Shown: in pieces, positions 47,601 to 52,740 of the stretch | Layout: the number at the start of each line of letters is the position of its first letter | How positions within the stretch are numbered: the first letter of the stretch is position 1 | DNA from: Branchiostoma floridae | Taxonomy: Eukaryota > Chordata > Leptocardii > Amphioxiformes > Branchiostomatidae | Reading direction: 5' to 3' | Assembly: GCF_000003815.2 (NCBI RefSeq) | Contig: NC_049984.1 | Coordinates: 6,654,715 to 6,718,714, forward strand | DNA: 64,000 nucleotides | Translations under genes and position numbers: made by a program | Notes under the pieces: model-generated | Databases searched by the model: none | Told to the model about the DNA's origin: nothing | What the model saw: only the letters and a program-made list of their open reading frames with translations

Positions 47601-49002
47601 TTCTTTTACAAGTTTTAGGTGCCTGAAACATATTTTTGAGAAATTATCTTTTTCTCATTCGTGTTCTTGTTCACTTGACAAACTAATTTTCAGACCTCCA
47701 CCAAAGCTCAGGAGGGAGCAATGCTGGCAGCAACTGAGTTGGAGCTGCCGCTACAGCGGGGTGATTAAGTAAATCCCTGTAATCTGTACAGACGGGCTGA
47801 TTCGCCTAATGGACGTTAATTCTGGCACGATGAGACTCGGAAGCCGTCGTATTACCCGACATCAAACAAAACTGCACGCCCTTAATTTACATCTAGGTGG
47901 ATGTTTAAGGCTTATACGTCTCCATTAGCATTAGATTTGGCTCCAATAAACGCATTTGTATTAGTTACTTAAGCGGGAAAAAGAAACGCTTCTTACGATC
48001 TTAATTTGACATTTCCTGGTGGACGCATATTATAATTTCGGAAAGACCAAATTGTTAGAGCCGCTTAGCGAAAAAGGAAGACATAAACAAGCTCCCTAAT
48101 CTCCATCAAGAAGTGTCAATCAAGTTTGTGTGGAAAATCCATCATTAATATACAGCAATACATGTCTGTGCCTGAATAACGAAGTTCTTTATTCATAACC
48201 ATATAGTTACAACAGCAAACGTTACAGTGACCGTCTGTGTAGCTAGGTGTGGCTGCAGTGCAAAGTAGAACCAGTCAAGGAAGGTGACGGACGGACAGTC
48301 ACTGAAATGTGAGCAGCTTTAACTCCTTGGTTGTGAATGTGAATAAAGAACATATACCAACCTGATGAAATTATCCATGGATACGTCTGTGTCTCCATGA
48401 TATATTATAACAGGTAAACAACCCCATAACACACCATTTCTGTACTTAGCATCGATAAGTACATGTACAAGCTTAGTAAGGACCTGATTGATTTGAGCCA
48501 TAGGCACATCCATACTCACATACCTACTCATTTTTTTAGACCAGTGCAAGACTCTCCCCAGGACCTATTCCCTCCATCCCAGAAAAGAAATTTGCTTCTT
48601 GGAATAGAAAAAAAAAAGTTTTCCCTGTTTGTCAAAAAAATCCAAGATACAAAATCATGAAAATGTATTTTCGCAAGATTAAAATGACCAATTTAACCAC
48701 AATTTTTTGGTGGTCACCTAAGATAACTTTTTCCCATTGACAAAAGCATTATTATGTAAGAATTTTGTCTGTTGTGACCACCTGTCCACATCAACCAGCT
48801 TTTGTACCCTGAGTGGTCTTCTTGGGAGCGGTTTTCAACACCTTTAACCTCTCCAAGTCTGAACACAGTCCACTCTTTCATTGACCTCTGACCTCACCTG
48901 TGATTGGACACATGAGCCCGCAGCTTGTCGACACCGTTGGTATAGTAGTCGCAGGCATTGCACTTGACCTGGATGGGGTTCCCCACGTTCAGGTACTTCA
49001 GC
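1142..49002 (-). CDS. Zfhx: ZFHX3/4-type zinc-finger homeobox transcription factor, internal 11 exons (partial gene)
   Basis: Span of a partial gene; coding exons are 49002-48898, 44481-44376, 41910-41755, 40339-40234, 12681-12519, 11451-10257, 9930-9787, 6919-6659, 6256-6119, 4539-4231 and 1375-1142. All junctions are GT-AG and phases join, giving 972 residues without a stop. Thirteen zinc fingers lie near residues 14-34, 62-84, 190-211, 219-240, 330-352, 365-388, 406-426, 434-455, 562-584, 606-628, 654-676, 781-802 (C2HC) and 880-901. Finger order and linkers match vertebrate ZFHX3/ZFHX4, including the glutamine-rich part after the eleventh finger and the proline-rich part before the first homeodomain. 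Family members are nuclear DNA-binding regulators of neuronal differentiation that bind AT-rich motifs. The homeodomains should lie left of position 1 and the N-terminal fingers right of 64000; start, stop and promoter are absent. ZFHX3 versus ZFHX4 cannot be assigned, since invertebrates usually have one ancestral copy. Confidence 0.93.
1616..1651 (-). other. Possible 36-nt duplicated mini-exon (copy of exon 11 edge)
   Basis: A copy of the start of exon 11, about 276 bp upstream in transcript direction. The acceptor-like TTCTCCGTCAG ends at 1652, and a weak donor-like AAA|GTAAAT follows 1616. The 36 nt are in phase 0 and read [12 protein letters not shown], versus [12 protein letters not shown] in the true exon. 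Both zinc-ligand histidines and their x4 spacing are kept. Homology continues into the flanking intron (TCAACTTTAGGTCACA is shared). It may be a decayed duplicate rather than a used exon. Confidence 0.4.
1728..1960 (+). pseudogene. Degenerate LINE ORF2 C-terminal end
   Basis: The plus strand reads [33 protein letters not shown], then [10 protein letters not shown] before the frame breaks. The G-H-V start, the RGRGRxRKTW motif and the VxxDxK follow-on are typical of the tail of CR1/L2/RTE-type LINE polyproteins. The rest of the element is missing. It lies antisense inside a Zfhx intron. The clade cannot be decided from this piece. Confidence 0.65.
4105..4217 (+). mobile_element. LINE 3' tail with hairpin and AATAAA
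   Basis: The end carries a perfect hairpin CGGCC-TGTA-GGCCG (4160-4173), followed by AATAAATAAA and a (CAAA)n-like tail. This is the usual architecture of LINE 3' ends in this genome type. The stretch TTATATCTTATCTGACCC and its flanks recur at about 44798-44838, showing an interspersed family. The left boundary is uncertain. The tail stops 13 bp from the exon 10 donor. Confidence 0.65.
4231..4539 (-). CDS. Zfhx: Zfhx exon 10 (C2HC finger end, linker, finger 13 first half)
   Basis: Acceptor GCCCACCAG ends at 4540; donor CTCAAG|GTCAGT starts at 4230; 103 residues, phase 0. It opens [12 protein letters not shown]; joined to exon 9 this gives C781-x2-C784-x12-H797-x4-C802, a C2HC finger. An Ala/Ser-rich stretch follows, then [16 protein letters not shown], matching the vertebrate FGFELVIQYNEN block, and the cysteine pair CQTC with FSSIFILK. 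Confidence 0.92.
4540..6118 (-). other. Intron 9
   Basis: No coding signal. Mostly occupied by a two-copy direct repeat at about 5087-5330 and 5499-5733, described separately. About 4560-5080 and 5740-6118 show nothing beyond AT-rich unique sequence. Confidence 0.75.
5087..5733. repeat. Two-copy direct repeat (offset about 412 bp)
   Basis: The copies begin near 5087 and 5499. They share long near-identical stretches, including the end region CTAATTGGTCTGAAGAAAAT and TACTGGGTGCAGTTCTACC. The spacer part 5338-5495 has a further copy in intron 7 at 7522-7678. Confidence 0.85.
6119..6256 (-). CDS. Zfhx: Zfhx exon 9 (hydrophobic/Q segment, finger 12 first half)
   Basis: Acceptor TCTCCCCACAG ends at 6257; donor CTCACAG|GTGGGG starts at 6118; 46 residues, phase 0. 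It reads [17 protein letters not shown], then [15 protein letters not shown] and the cysteine pair CQRC. This corresponds to the vertebrate part with many Q and L followed by FPFYIPS. The finger is completed in exon 10. Confidence 0.88.
6257..6658 (-). other. Intron 8 with donor-like minisatellite
   Basis: A short intron. The 6500-6660 end next to the exon 8 donor is a degenerate repeat of TGTTTAC(C/T)TGTT-type units; 6588-6605 nearly repeats the sequence around the true donor (minus strand AACAACAGGTAAACAA). Nothing else is seen. Confidence 0.6.
6659..6919 (-). CDS. Zfhx: Zfhx exon 8 (finger 11 second half, Q-rich segment)
   Basis: Acceptor CCTCCCACAG ends at 6920; donor CAACAG|GTAAAC starts at 6658; 87 residues, phase 0. 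It starts [20 protein letters not shown], a family hallmark, continues with a Gly/Thr/Pro/Ser linker, then the charged [10 protein letters not shown] and seven glutamines, ending [11 protein letters not shown]. Vertebrate ZFHX3 has a long polyglutamine tract at this position; the tract here is short and CAG/CAA mixed. The repeat-like donor region is discussed in the findings. Confidence 0.94.
7170..7240 (-). mobile_element. tRNA-derived SINE head or tRNA pseudogene
   Basis: The minus strand carries an A-box-like TTGGTGTAGTGGTTAGCGAC and a B-box-like GAGGGTTCAAATT at tRNA-like spacing, followed by CTGCTTTTTT, which could end pol III transcription. The acceptor stem does not pair well and no CCA-ready 3' end is seen. 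A functional tRNA is therefore unlikely and a SINE or pseudogene is preferred. Confidence 0.6.
7522..7678. repeat. Dispersed copy of intron 9 segment 5338-5495
   Basis: Very similar over about 157 bp, including CAATAAGCAGCATTTTTGTC, CATGCTTTGTCTTCTCAC and GTTATTTCTTGTCC. Same orientation, separated by exons 8 and 9. Confidence 0.85.
9298..9680. repeat. Local tandem duplication interrupted by a LINE tail
   Basis: GCATGTTACGTAAAAAAAGT occurs at about 9297 and 9424. The downstream part of unit 1 (ATTTCAAAATC then GTTTGGTTTCCTTT) reappears only after 9629. Unit 2 was therefore split by an insertion at 9456-9628. Confidence 0.75.
9456..9628 (+). mobile_element. 5'-truncated LINE tail with target-site duplication
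   Basis: A 173-bp insert flanked by TTAATTT at 9449-9455 and 9629-9635. Near its end TTGCAATT (9586-9593) pairs with AATTGCAA (9609-9616), followed by AATAAA and CTTCTTATT. The truncated 5' end, the 3' hairpin plus AATAAA, and the flanking duplication all fit target-primed LINE insertion. Confidence 0.7.
9787..9930 (-). CDS. Zfhx: Zfhx exon 7 (finger 10 second half, finger 11 first half)
   Basis: Acceptor TTTGCAG ends at 9931; donor AAT|GTAAGT starts at 9786; 48 residues, phase 0. It begins [20 protein letters not shown], almost identical to vertebrate ZFHX3/4, and ends KPFKCNICN, leaving the cysteine pair of finger 11 to be completed by exon 8. Confidence 0.95.
9931..10256 (-). other. Intron 6
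   Basis: A short AT-rich intron of 326 bp between exons 6 and 7; nothing else is seen. Confidence 0.85.
10257..11451 (-). CDS. Zfhx: Zfhx exon 6 (main zinc-finger exon, fingers 4-9 and start of 10)
   Basis: Acceptor TTCCCTCCAG ends at 11452; donor TGCAAG|GTAGGG starts at 10256. At 1195 nt it is by far the largest exon. It holds [22 protein letters not shown], a serine/proline and acidic spacer (about residues 245-325), CHKC-, CWKKGC-, CNQC- and CSVC-type fingers, a second spacer around [10 protein letters not shown], the finger [17 protein letters not shown], and the first half of finger 10 (CDVCK). [19 protein letters not shown] and LDPNRPYKC are near-diagnostic for ZFHX3/4. CWKKGC is a C-x4-C finger, as in vertebrates. 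Its GC content is well above the surrounding introns, as expected for coding DNA here. Confidence 0.96.
11452..12518 (-). other. Intron 5, carrying donor-edge copies of exon 5
   Basis: The half nearest exon 5 is a degenerate tandem array derived from the exon 5 3' edge (listed separately). From 11460 to about 11900 the sequence is unique and AT-rich. Confidence 0.8.
11931..12460 (-). repeat. Degenerate array of exon 5 3'-edge plus donor site
   Basis: Units with GTGCTxxxAGATGATG-like cores lie near 11944, 12049, 12151, a poor one near 12275, and 12408; the true exon edge is at 12519. On the minus strand four units end CAG|GTA (GTAGGC, GTAGAC, GTAGGA, GTATGA). The unit at 12408 reads [11 protein letters not shown] and keeps the H-x4-H of the true MKMHIISQH. 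Confidence 0.7.
12519..12681 (-). CDS. Zfhx: Zfhx exon 5 (zinc finger 3)
   Basis: Acceptor CTGACCACAG ends at 12682; donor CACAG|GTCAGT starts at 12518. It encodes [11 protein letters not shown], a Ser/Pro/Gly-rich stretch, then finger [20 protein letters not shown] with H206 and H211. The last two bases AG join the C of exon 6 to make serine 212, giving the family sequence [15 protein letters not shown] across the junction. Diverged copies of its 3' edge with donor sites fill the following intron. Confidence 0.92.
14135..14234. other. Assembly gap (100 N)
   Basis: A run of exactly 100 N, the conventional size for a gap of unknown length. The true intron length here is unknown. Confidence 0.99.
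14390..14720. promoter_or_regulatory. GC-richer intron block, candidate regulatory element
   Basis: Stands out from its AT-rich surroundings by balanced composition and few simple repeats, without an open frame that looks coding. Such islands in introns of developmental regulators are often conserved non-coding elements. No alignment could be made, so this is only a candidate. Confidence 0.25.
18980..19345. repeat. Degenerate local tandem repeat
   Basis: GTGGACAAAGAAACCCA (about 18992) and GTGAACAAAGAAACCCA (about 19261) start related segments containing GGAAACACTG/GGAACACCATG and CTTGGATATAGA/CTGGATCTACAG. An intermediate unit containing GCTTGGATGTATAGAG lies near 19170. Confidence 0.55.
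20108..20194 (-). mobile_element. MITE fragment, CAGTCAAACCTG family
   Basis: The right end CAGGTTTGACTGTA with GAGGTGGTCACTTGTA inside matches the inverted terminal sequence of the element at 43208-43394. The other end is missing. A second small scrap of the family lies near 20780-20835. Confidence 0.6.
21380..22130. repeat. Five-unit degenerate tandem repeat, about 155-163 bp period
   Basis: Units start near 21403, 21561, 21724, 21879 and 22033 with (A)ATGGTATCT-like sequence, followed by CATTGTC, GAGCTTCGTTA, ACTTTCC, GTCCATATCAACTTATGAAA and TTAAT(T/G). Many units end in AATTAATTA-type blocks, giving repeated homeodomain-like core motifs. Confidence 0.75.
22375..22980. repeat. Three degenerate copies of a CCAAGAATC-containing unit
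   Basis: The shared order is AATTAA(T/A)GCC, AAGAATC, GAACGAGC, CTCAAAA, TCCTCTG and CATT(T)CAAA at about 22380-22470, 22730-22830 and 22865-22980. The first copy includes a CCAAT motif and lies in a GC-rich stretch. Confidence 0.55.
23320..23470. repeat. AT-rich simple-sequence tract
   Basis: An irregular run of AATAATA, AATAAATA and ATAGATA-type units with almost no G or C. Confidence 0.8.
24345..24450 (+). mobile_element. MITE fragment, CAGTCAAACCTG family (right part)
   Basis: TTGACACAAGC, TTAAGAATCTAC, CACATAGACAAGATTTTAT and GGTGGTCTTCTTAGGCAG match the right half of the element at 43208-43394. Degraded and 5' incomplete. Confidence 0.6.
26880..27300. promoter_or_regulatory. Candidate enhancer: two POU octamers and a PBX/MEIS-type site
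   Basis: ATTTGCAT occurs at 26891-26898 and 27117-27124. On the minus strand 26928-26937 reads TGATTGACAG, the PBX-MEIS/PREP composite consensus. The block is of mixed composition without coding pattern. Function is inferred from motifs only. Confidence 0.3.
28257..28598. repeat. Two-copy tandem duplication, 175-bp unit
   Basis: Copy 1 is about 28257-28431 and copy 2 about 28432-28598. TACCAGCCTAAATCTTTCTG and the following bases are identical at an offset of 175. The copies are very similar, with a short deletion in the second, suggesting a fairly recent event. Confidence 0.92.
33040..33400. promoter_or_regulatory. Candidate conserved non-coding block
   Basis: Non-repetitive, GC-richer segment with several CATTAA/TTAATTAA-type motifs and no coding frame of interest. 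Listed only because its composition contrasts with neighbouring intron sequence. Confidence 0.2.
33731..34339. mobile_element. Non-autonomous DNA transposon with 29-bp perfect inverted ends
   Basis: The left end TACCGTATATTCTCGAATAA (33731-33750) continues through AGTACGCAC (33751-33759), and its exact reverse complement fills 34311-34339. Both ends are TA, as expected for a duplicated TA target. Inside, GTGCGTACTTTATTTGAG-type sequences recur at 33813-33830 and 34218-34234, with shorter copies near 34293 and 34310. No transposase frame is present. The superfamily is not settled; TA targets suggest the Tc1/mariner/pogo group. Confidence 0.85.
35390..35740. promoter_or_regulatory. GC-richer intron block, candidate regulatory element
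   Basis: Mixed-composition, non-repetitive segment rich in CATTA and CGCC-type words, in contrast to its AT-rich flanks. No supported coding frame; function unknown. Confidence 0.2.
36160..36640. promoter_or_regulatory. GC-richer intron block, candidate regulatory element
   Basis: Contains CATTAA, AATTAAA and AATAATTATG motifs in a non-repetitive, GC-rich context without coding structure. Candidate only. Confidence 0.2.
36670..36970. repeat. Three-copy tandem repeat, 130-138 bp period
   Basis: ACTTCCATAGGGGAAAATAA-like starts occur at about 36672, 36802 and 36940. They are followed by ATGTTTCTGAAT, a T-run, TTCAACAAAAAAAG and GAAAATAAT in the first two units. Confidence 0.85.
38060..38530. 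promoter_or_regulatory. GC-rich intron island with TAATTA motifs
   Basis: A GC-rich, CpG-containing block in an AT-rich intron. It includes ATAATTAATTC, GCTAATTAGAGC, CCTAATGACG, CATTAATGCGG and GTAATGAATATG. Repeated ATTA cores in GC-rich context are usual for homeodomain-responsive enhancers, but no alignment or chromatin evidence is available. Confidence 0.3.
38524..38977. repeat. Degenerate direct repeat
   Basis: About 38524-38600 and 38900-38977 share CCATCACTC(T/C)AGC, CAAAGTAC, CACTTGGCACCTT(C/T)TCAA and ACACAAAT in the same order. Confidence 0.65.
39405..39950. repeat. Degenerate tandem repeat, about 170-bp period
   Basis: Related segments start near 39411, 39606, 39775 and 39907, with GAGTG(G)CCC..CTG(A)CA, ATCCATCC, CCTCTCTTATA and ACACCAAA. 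An in-frame minus-strand reading here is a by-product of the repeat. Confidence 0.6.
40234..40339 (-). CDS. Zfhx: Zfhx exon 4 (charged linker, small exon)
   Basis: Acceptor TTCCCTTACAG ends at 40340; donor GAAG|GTATGT starts at 40233. The reading [16 protein letters not shown] to THTSAE (residues 123-157) has no finger; it is hydrophilic like the acidic linker at this place in vertebrate ZFHX3. Support comes from exact phase fit: exon 3 ends on a whole codon, and the final G joins GT of exon 5 to make glycine. It is the least conserved exon here. Confidence 0.78.
41366..41444. repeat. (TG)n microsatellite
   Basis: About 79 bp of TG dinucleotides with a few interruptions (TATG, CGTG). Frames through it give Val/Cys-only peptides with no meaning. 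Confidence 0.97.
41615..41655 (+). mobile_element. LINE-type 3' tail
   Basis: ATACAATCGTCATACAATAA followed by AGTTCTTC resembles the end at about 61575-61605 (TACAATTGTTATGCAATAAA then ATTCTTC). Both read as one retroposon 3'-tail family with AATAAA. Here the tail runs straight into the (CA)n tract. Confidence 0.5.
41655..41687. repeat. (CA)n microsatellite
   Basis: An uninterrupted CA tract of 33 bp, directly continuing the retroposon-like tail and complementary to the TG tract 211 bp to its left. Confidence 0.97.
41755..41910 (-). CDS. Zfhx: Zfhx exon 3 (second half of finger 2, acidic linker)
   Basis: Acceptor CTCTCTCCAG ends at 41911; donor GCT|GTGAGTA starts at 41754; phase 0 at both ends, 52 residues. 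It opens with [14 protein letters not shown], supplying the zinc-binding histidines H78 and H84, one of the most conserved blocks of the family. A charged, glycine-rich linker follows. The acceptor plus about 40 exon bases is repeated four times in the upstream intron. Confidence 0.93.
41872..42560 (-). repeat. Five-unit tandem array containing the exon 3 acceptor and 5' edge
   Basis: Units start at 41872 (with the true exon edge), 42022, 42164, 42310 and 42461, spaced 150, 142, 146 and 151 bp. Each holds, on the minus strand, a pyrimidine-CCAG acceptor followed by GC(G/A)AAGCTGAACCT. Three intron units read [26 protein letters not shown] and [13 protein letters not shown]; the last is degenerate. 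The copies end after ATGAAG, or just before it in the last unit, so the second zinc-ligand histidine is not included. Confidence 0.92.
41911..44375 (-). other. Intron 2
   Basis: The end next to exon 3 is a tandem array containing exon 3 acceptor copies (41912-42560). A complete MITE lies at 43208-43394. From 42570 to 43190 and 43400 to 44370 no other structure is seen. Confidence 0.8.
43208..43394 (+). mobile_element. Complete MITE, CAGTCAAACCTG family
   Basis: A 187-bp element bounded by TA: TACAGTGAAACCTGTACAAG at the left, and CTTGGGCAGGTTTGACTGTA at the right. These are near-complementary inverted ends of about 20-25 bp. It has no coding capacity. Other copies or parts are at 20108-20194, 24345-24450, 45969-46488 and 48690-48840. 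TA borders and CAGT termini fit the Tc1/mariner/pogo group. Confidence 0.8.
44376..44481 (-). CDS. Zfhx: Zfhx exon 2 (end of finger 1, first half of finger 2)
   Basis: Acceptor CTCCAG ends at 44482; donor AAG|GTATAC starts at 44375. It encodes (R)[15 protein letters not shown] through [12 protein letters not shown], residues 35-70. The finger whose cysteines are C62 and C65 is cut by the intron after K70, and its histidines come from exon 3. The vertebrate counterpart has RHEASLKLYKHLQ in the same place. Confidence 0.92.
44796..44838 (+). mobile_element. LINE-tail fragment shared with 4105-4148
   Basis: ATCTCTGTTATATACTTTGT and CTGACCCTTGCCTCTTACCT, followed by CATGAC, align with the LINE tail in intron 10. 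The hairpin and AATAAA are absent, so this copy is 3'-truncated or eroded. Confidence 0.5.
45109..45899. repeat. Diverged direct repeat, offset about 675 bp
   Basis: About 45109-45226 and 45784-45899 share ACCATTAA(G/A)(G/A)GATTAG, GACAGAACA/GGCAGAACA, ACATTTCATTA/CAATTTCATCA and TGGACAAGGACAAAA in the same order. Confidence 0.7.
45969..46488 (+). mobile_element. MITE with left end amplified into a 57-bp tandem array
   Basis: Units begin with TACAG at 45969, 46026, 46105, 46162, 46219 and 46276 (spacings 57, 79, 57, 57, 57). Each reads TACAGTCAAACCTGTAC(A), ACCACCTCTA, TAAGGACCACCTGGCCATTG. The 79-bp unit has an inner duplication of about 20 bp. The single right half of the element follows and ends GGCAGGTTTGACTGTA at 46488. 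Because 57 is a multiple of 3, it creates a spurious repetitive frame. Confidence 0.88.
47040..47770. repeat. Four-unit minisatellite-like array, irregular period
   Basis: CAACTGAGTTG(G/A)AGC occurs near 47103, 47212, 47499 and 47731, and CACCAAAGGAA near 47370 and 47581. GACAAACTAATTTTCA is shared by the last two units. Spacing varies from about 109 to 287 bp. Confidence 0.7.
47780..48090. promoter_or_regulatory. Candidate conserved non-coding block
   Basis: Non-repetitive segment with CTAATGGACGTTAATT, CCTTAATTTACATC, CATTAGCATTAGA and CTTAATTTGAC, standing out between repeats. No coding frame. Candidate homeodomain-responsive element on motif grounds only. Confidence 0.25.
48690..48840 (+). 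mobile_element. MITE fragment, CAGTCAAACCTG family (right part)
   Basis: CCCATTGACAAAAGCATTA, AAGAATTTTGTCT, TGTCCACATCAACCAG and CCTGAGTGGTCTTCTTGGG match the right half of the family. It ends 58 bp before the exon 1 donor. Confidence 0.7.
48898..49002 (-). CDS. Zfhx: Zfhx exon 1 of window (zinc finger 1)
   Basis: The acceptor CTGTTCCAG ends at 49003 and the donor AG|GTGAGG starts at 48897. The exon opens with the last base of a codon, then reads [13 protein letters not shown] followed by a finger with cysteines CNAC and the loop [14 protein letters not shown]; it ends with two bases of an arginine codon completed by the next exon. Vertebrate ZFHX proteins have the same K-C-x-A-C-D-Y-Y-T-N block. 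The preceding exon was not found in the remaining 15 kb, so a long intron probably continues to the right. Confidence 0.9.
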
Positions 49003-49754
49003 CTGGAACAGCAGGGGACAAAAAATATTGTTAGTTTGCTTCATCATAGATATTTTCAAACGTACATTGTTCAATCTCCGCCACTGAATTATCTTTATTG
49101 TCTGTTATCTAGGGTGATAGATAGGCAACTGATAGAATTTGCAACCCTGTAATTCTGTGCATATATAGCTACAGAATGTCTATGTAGGTTGCCCAGTGTG
49201 CAACCCTGTACAGATATGGATTATAGGATTTTTGGTCAGGTTGCCCATTGCACAACCCTGTAATTCCATTCAAATACGTGTAGTTTAGGCTACAGTACAG
49301 ACTGTTATCCATGTTGCCCAGTATGCAACCCTATACAACTGTTGACTACAGGATACGTACCTACACAATGTAGGTTACCCAGAGTGAAACCACGGCCAGT
49401 GAAAACCCCATACCCACCCCAGTAGGACCCGGCGCATGGCAGGTGCCGGTCCCTATCACTAACTCCCCCCCTAATCTGGCGTGGATTAGTGCTCTACAGA
49501 GTGGATTAGTGTCACAAACTCCTATCACACATGAATCTTCATTAATCCCACCCCTGATGGATGTCTTAAAGATCACCAGGACGCGGCCGCTCGGAGTCGT
49601 TTTCATTAAGATTCTAAGCCAAACCATTACAATGGCAGAGCGATCATTAAAAGACATCAGATCTAAACTGCATCGTTCTAAAACGTCCTGTAACAAGATT
49701 TGCCTTGAAAAGCTGTACTTTAGTAACAGACCAAGCTGTGTGGCAGTAACAAGT

Positions 49755-50000
49755 ATGCATGCAGCATGATGTCTCAAATTTTCCCAAACAGGGCAATAAG
49801 AGATGGCTGACTTCACTTGCACCCTTGTACAATTTGGAAACCCTTTCAGTACCACAGATGCAGCACTGGGGGATACTAGTACTACTGACAGTCTGTCTGA
49901 AAAGACTAGAACATTTATTGCATAACAGAGCAATGATGATACTAACAGCTGTACCAAGGATACATGGCTATAACGCACTGTTTTTAACGGAAACACACAC
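49755..50000 (+). pseudogene. Possible degenerate LINE reverse-transcriptase tail
   Basis: The plus strand reads CLKRLEHLLHNRAMMILTAV preceded by a W-G pair. This resembles the 'L..LE.LQNRA.R.I.G' block near the end of CR1/L2-type reverse transcriptases. No catalytic motif is present and the match is short, so the call is tentative. Confidence 0.35.
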
Positions 50001-50628
50001 GCAGATACAAAGACAAGCCAACAGTCATACATACAACATAACTCCTTTGGGGAGAAGTAAAAACACAAAGTTTTAATGTTATCCATCAAATTGATCAATA
50101 ACGTCTAACACTATTCCAGGAAGAAGAACTAAGAGACGGGATGGCGAGAGAAAAATCTGACCTTTTCATAAGACAAAGACACACGGAATAAAAATACAGG
50201 TGGGTGATTAACACACAATGCCGACGCGCCCTCCTGCTTTGTTTTCCAGGAAAAAAACCTTAAGGTGGCACTTAGAAGTAATTGAGGACCAAAGGAAGTG
50301 CTTAATGTCTGAGATCACGCTAAGACACGGGAAAGTCACGGATAAAAACGGAGTCTCGCAGGTAGATTAAGTTCTCATTTTGTTCCATTGCTAACCTAAT
50401 GTCTAAAGAACTTCAATCAGTGCTTATAATCGTTGACATTTACGTGTTTTATGCTTTGTTGTTGGATAAGCTACCTGCGTAAGTGCTTCAGTCGACTCGT
50501 CGCTGTAAACGCACCTCTCTTCAAACAGTCGCAGACTCGCTGAACGTTCGCGGGTTTCATTTCTATTGTGTAAATATCACAGAAGTGCAACTCACATCTG
50601 TAGACCCAGGCATGGCAAACCACTACTG

Positions 50629-50728
50629 NNNNNNNNNNNNNNNNNNNNNNNNNNNNNNNNNNNNNNNNNNNNNNNNNNNNNNNNNNNNNNNNNNNNNNNN
50701 NNNNNNNNNNNNNNNNNNNNNNNNNNNN
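50629..50728. other. Assembly gap (100 N)
   Basis: A run of exactly 100 N; the real distance across it is unknown and a missing exon cannot be excluded. Confidence 0.99.
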
Positions 50729-51149
50729 CTTCGTTTTACTACACCTAACCAAATACCAAATATCACATGGAATCATCCAGAACATCTTAAACTACATGAA
50801 TGCTGTCCACAAATAGGAACACACCAAACCAAAAAAGACCAACTCTCACAGCATGACCTTCTTGGCAACTTCTAGGTGACAAAGGAAAATTTAGGCAACT
50901 GCCATAGGAAGAGGTCTCTAGATGATGGATCAAAAGTTGAGAAGACCACCTCATCTCCATTTCAGAACATTTTTTGTAGCAAGAAGCAAGAGAAAAATGA
51001 AGCAAGAGAACAAGGTGAAAACAGAGAAGGGATGGAAAAAAAACTTGAAGCTGAATATATTCACAAACTCTTGCTCTACTTATATATGACAGTCAGCAAA
51101 ATAACTCCTTTCAACACCCCCTTGGACGGCGAATGGTTTCTTCCAGCTC

Positions 51150-51430
51150 TAATCACCTCATTTGCAAGCATGTATGATTGATGACTTGACAGCTGTCCCT
51201 CAACCAGCTCCATCCACTCGCCGTTTTATCGTCAATCCCACCAGGCCCGAGCGCCCAACAGGATTATGCTGGCGCCCTCATTTGCATACCGATGGGGTCA
51301 GAAAAGTCAGCCTATTTTTCTAATTGATCTGGAGGTAATGAGATGCCATTCATTCCCAGCGACAGGCACAATTGGCTGTAATAAAGGGAACTGTCACTCA
51401 CAATTGCTTGTAGATCCTCTCTGCTGTGCA
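51150..51430. promoter_or_regulatory. Candidate regulatory block with POU octamer
   Basis: ATTTGCAT at 51280-51287 and a near-match CATTTGCAAG at about 51160 lie in a mixed-composition, non-repetitive stretch with GACAGCTGTC and TAATTG. No coding frame. Motif-based only. Confidence 0.25.
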
Positions 51431-52740
51431 TGGTTCCCTGTCTCTCCCATACTCACAGTGTTAGCAGTCATAATCCACATACAGATATCACAACTTACAG
51501 ACACTTACAAGTGAAAAACGGGCTTGAAGGATGCAAACGTTTAAAAAAAATAGCTCCAACGACAACCTTTCCACCCCCAAAATTCTTGTTTCCGTACTCA
51601 CAACGTTAGCAGTCATAATCCCTGAAAAGATATCACTTGGACTATTCAAATTGAGAGAGTAAAGTCAAAGTGGACATGCAAACTTGAAAAAGGAGGTGGC
51701 AAGTTGGAGACAAGAAATGGCAATGAAATACAATCTTGCAGTACAGTCCATTCAGGCCATGAGGAAGGTAGCTGACAGAAGTGTCACGAAAAGCTGGGCA
51801 AACATTTTTAAAAACCCGATCATGATATTCCTTGAAAAATGAGGTGGTACAATGATATAAGTTCATATTAGAAATGACCCATCCGAATCCAATGGTCTTT
51901 CTTTTTTTACCAAAAAAAGGCCCTTATTGCCATTACTGTTGACATGTCACCCCCATCCCCAGCAGTAAGACCAGATATAATCTCTACAGCGTTAAAATAT
52001 CGAAGCTAGGACAGCTGCAAGTCAAGCAAGAGGGTCAGCAGTTGGGATTCTTTAAAACAAAAGATGCCTGCGCCGTCGAATATTCCAATGGAACATTTTT
52101 TTGGTACGGTGCATCTCAAGGTTAACTTCTGTTCCACACCAGAACTGTGCTGTCAGACCATAATCCGGGCAAACATTGTGAGCTAACAAAGCTGTACAAG
52201 CAAACGGGGGGTCTCCTCACAAAATGTTAACTTTAAAAAATGCCTCGACCGATCTAACACTGATACGCAATATTTCAATACAGTTAGAAGGATACATGAG
52301 ACATCTACATTTAATTTTCCCGAGAGTTAAACATTTCACCCCTGACTTTTGGGTCTAGTCTTTTAGCTAGTCCAAGGCAGAGGTCCACCAAAATGCCTTG
52401 GCTTAAATCCATTGCCATTAGAATCCGCTGCAGAAATAGCCTGAACCAAACATGCAGCATTTTTAATCCGAAACACAGCGCAGCCAAATGCCACCTAACA
52501 TACATCAGCCTATAGTCTTTAAAGACTAGGAGAAATAGGATCGATTTTTTAATTTTTGCAAACTTTTTTAACGATCTAGAGGATCATTTCCTCGCTATTA
52601 GATTGAGATATTTTTCATGTGATAATTTGGTCGGAAAGTTATGTTAAAACGTCTTTAAAAAGTGCGATTTGGGGCATCCGAGGGCGAATTCAAATGATAT
52701 GCATGACGTCATTTTAGAGAGTCGCGTTCTTGTAGTAGCT

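Larger units (their letters stand above)
44482..48897 (-). other. Intron 1
   Basis: Holds a shared LINE-tail fragment (about 44798-44838), a direct repeat (45109-45226 and 45784-45899), the amplified MITE (45969-46488), a minisatellite-like array (about 47040-47770), a candidate regulatory block (47780-48080) and a MITE fragment (48690-48840). The parts 46500-47030 and 48090-48680 show nothing recognised. Confidence 0.75.

Noticed and set aside
49361-50098. A 245-residue minus-strand open frame
   Set aside because: No recognisable domain, composition typical of intron translation, and the opposite strand shows a possible LINE remnant. Not reported as a gene.
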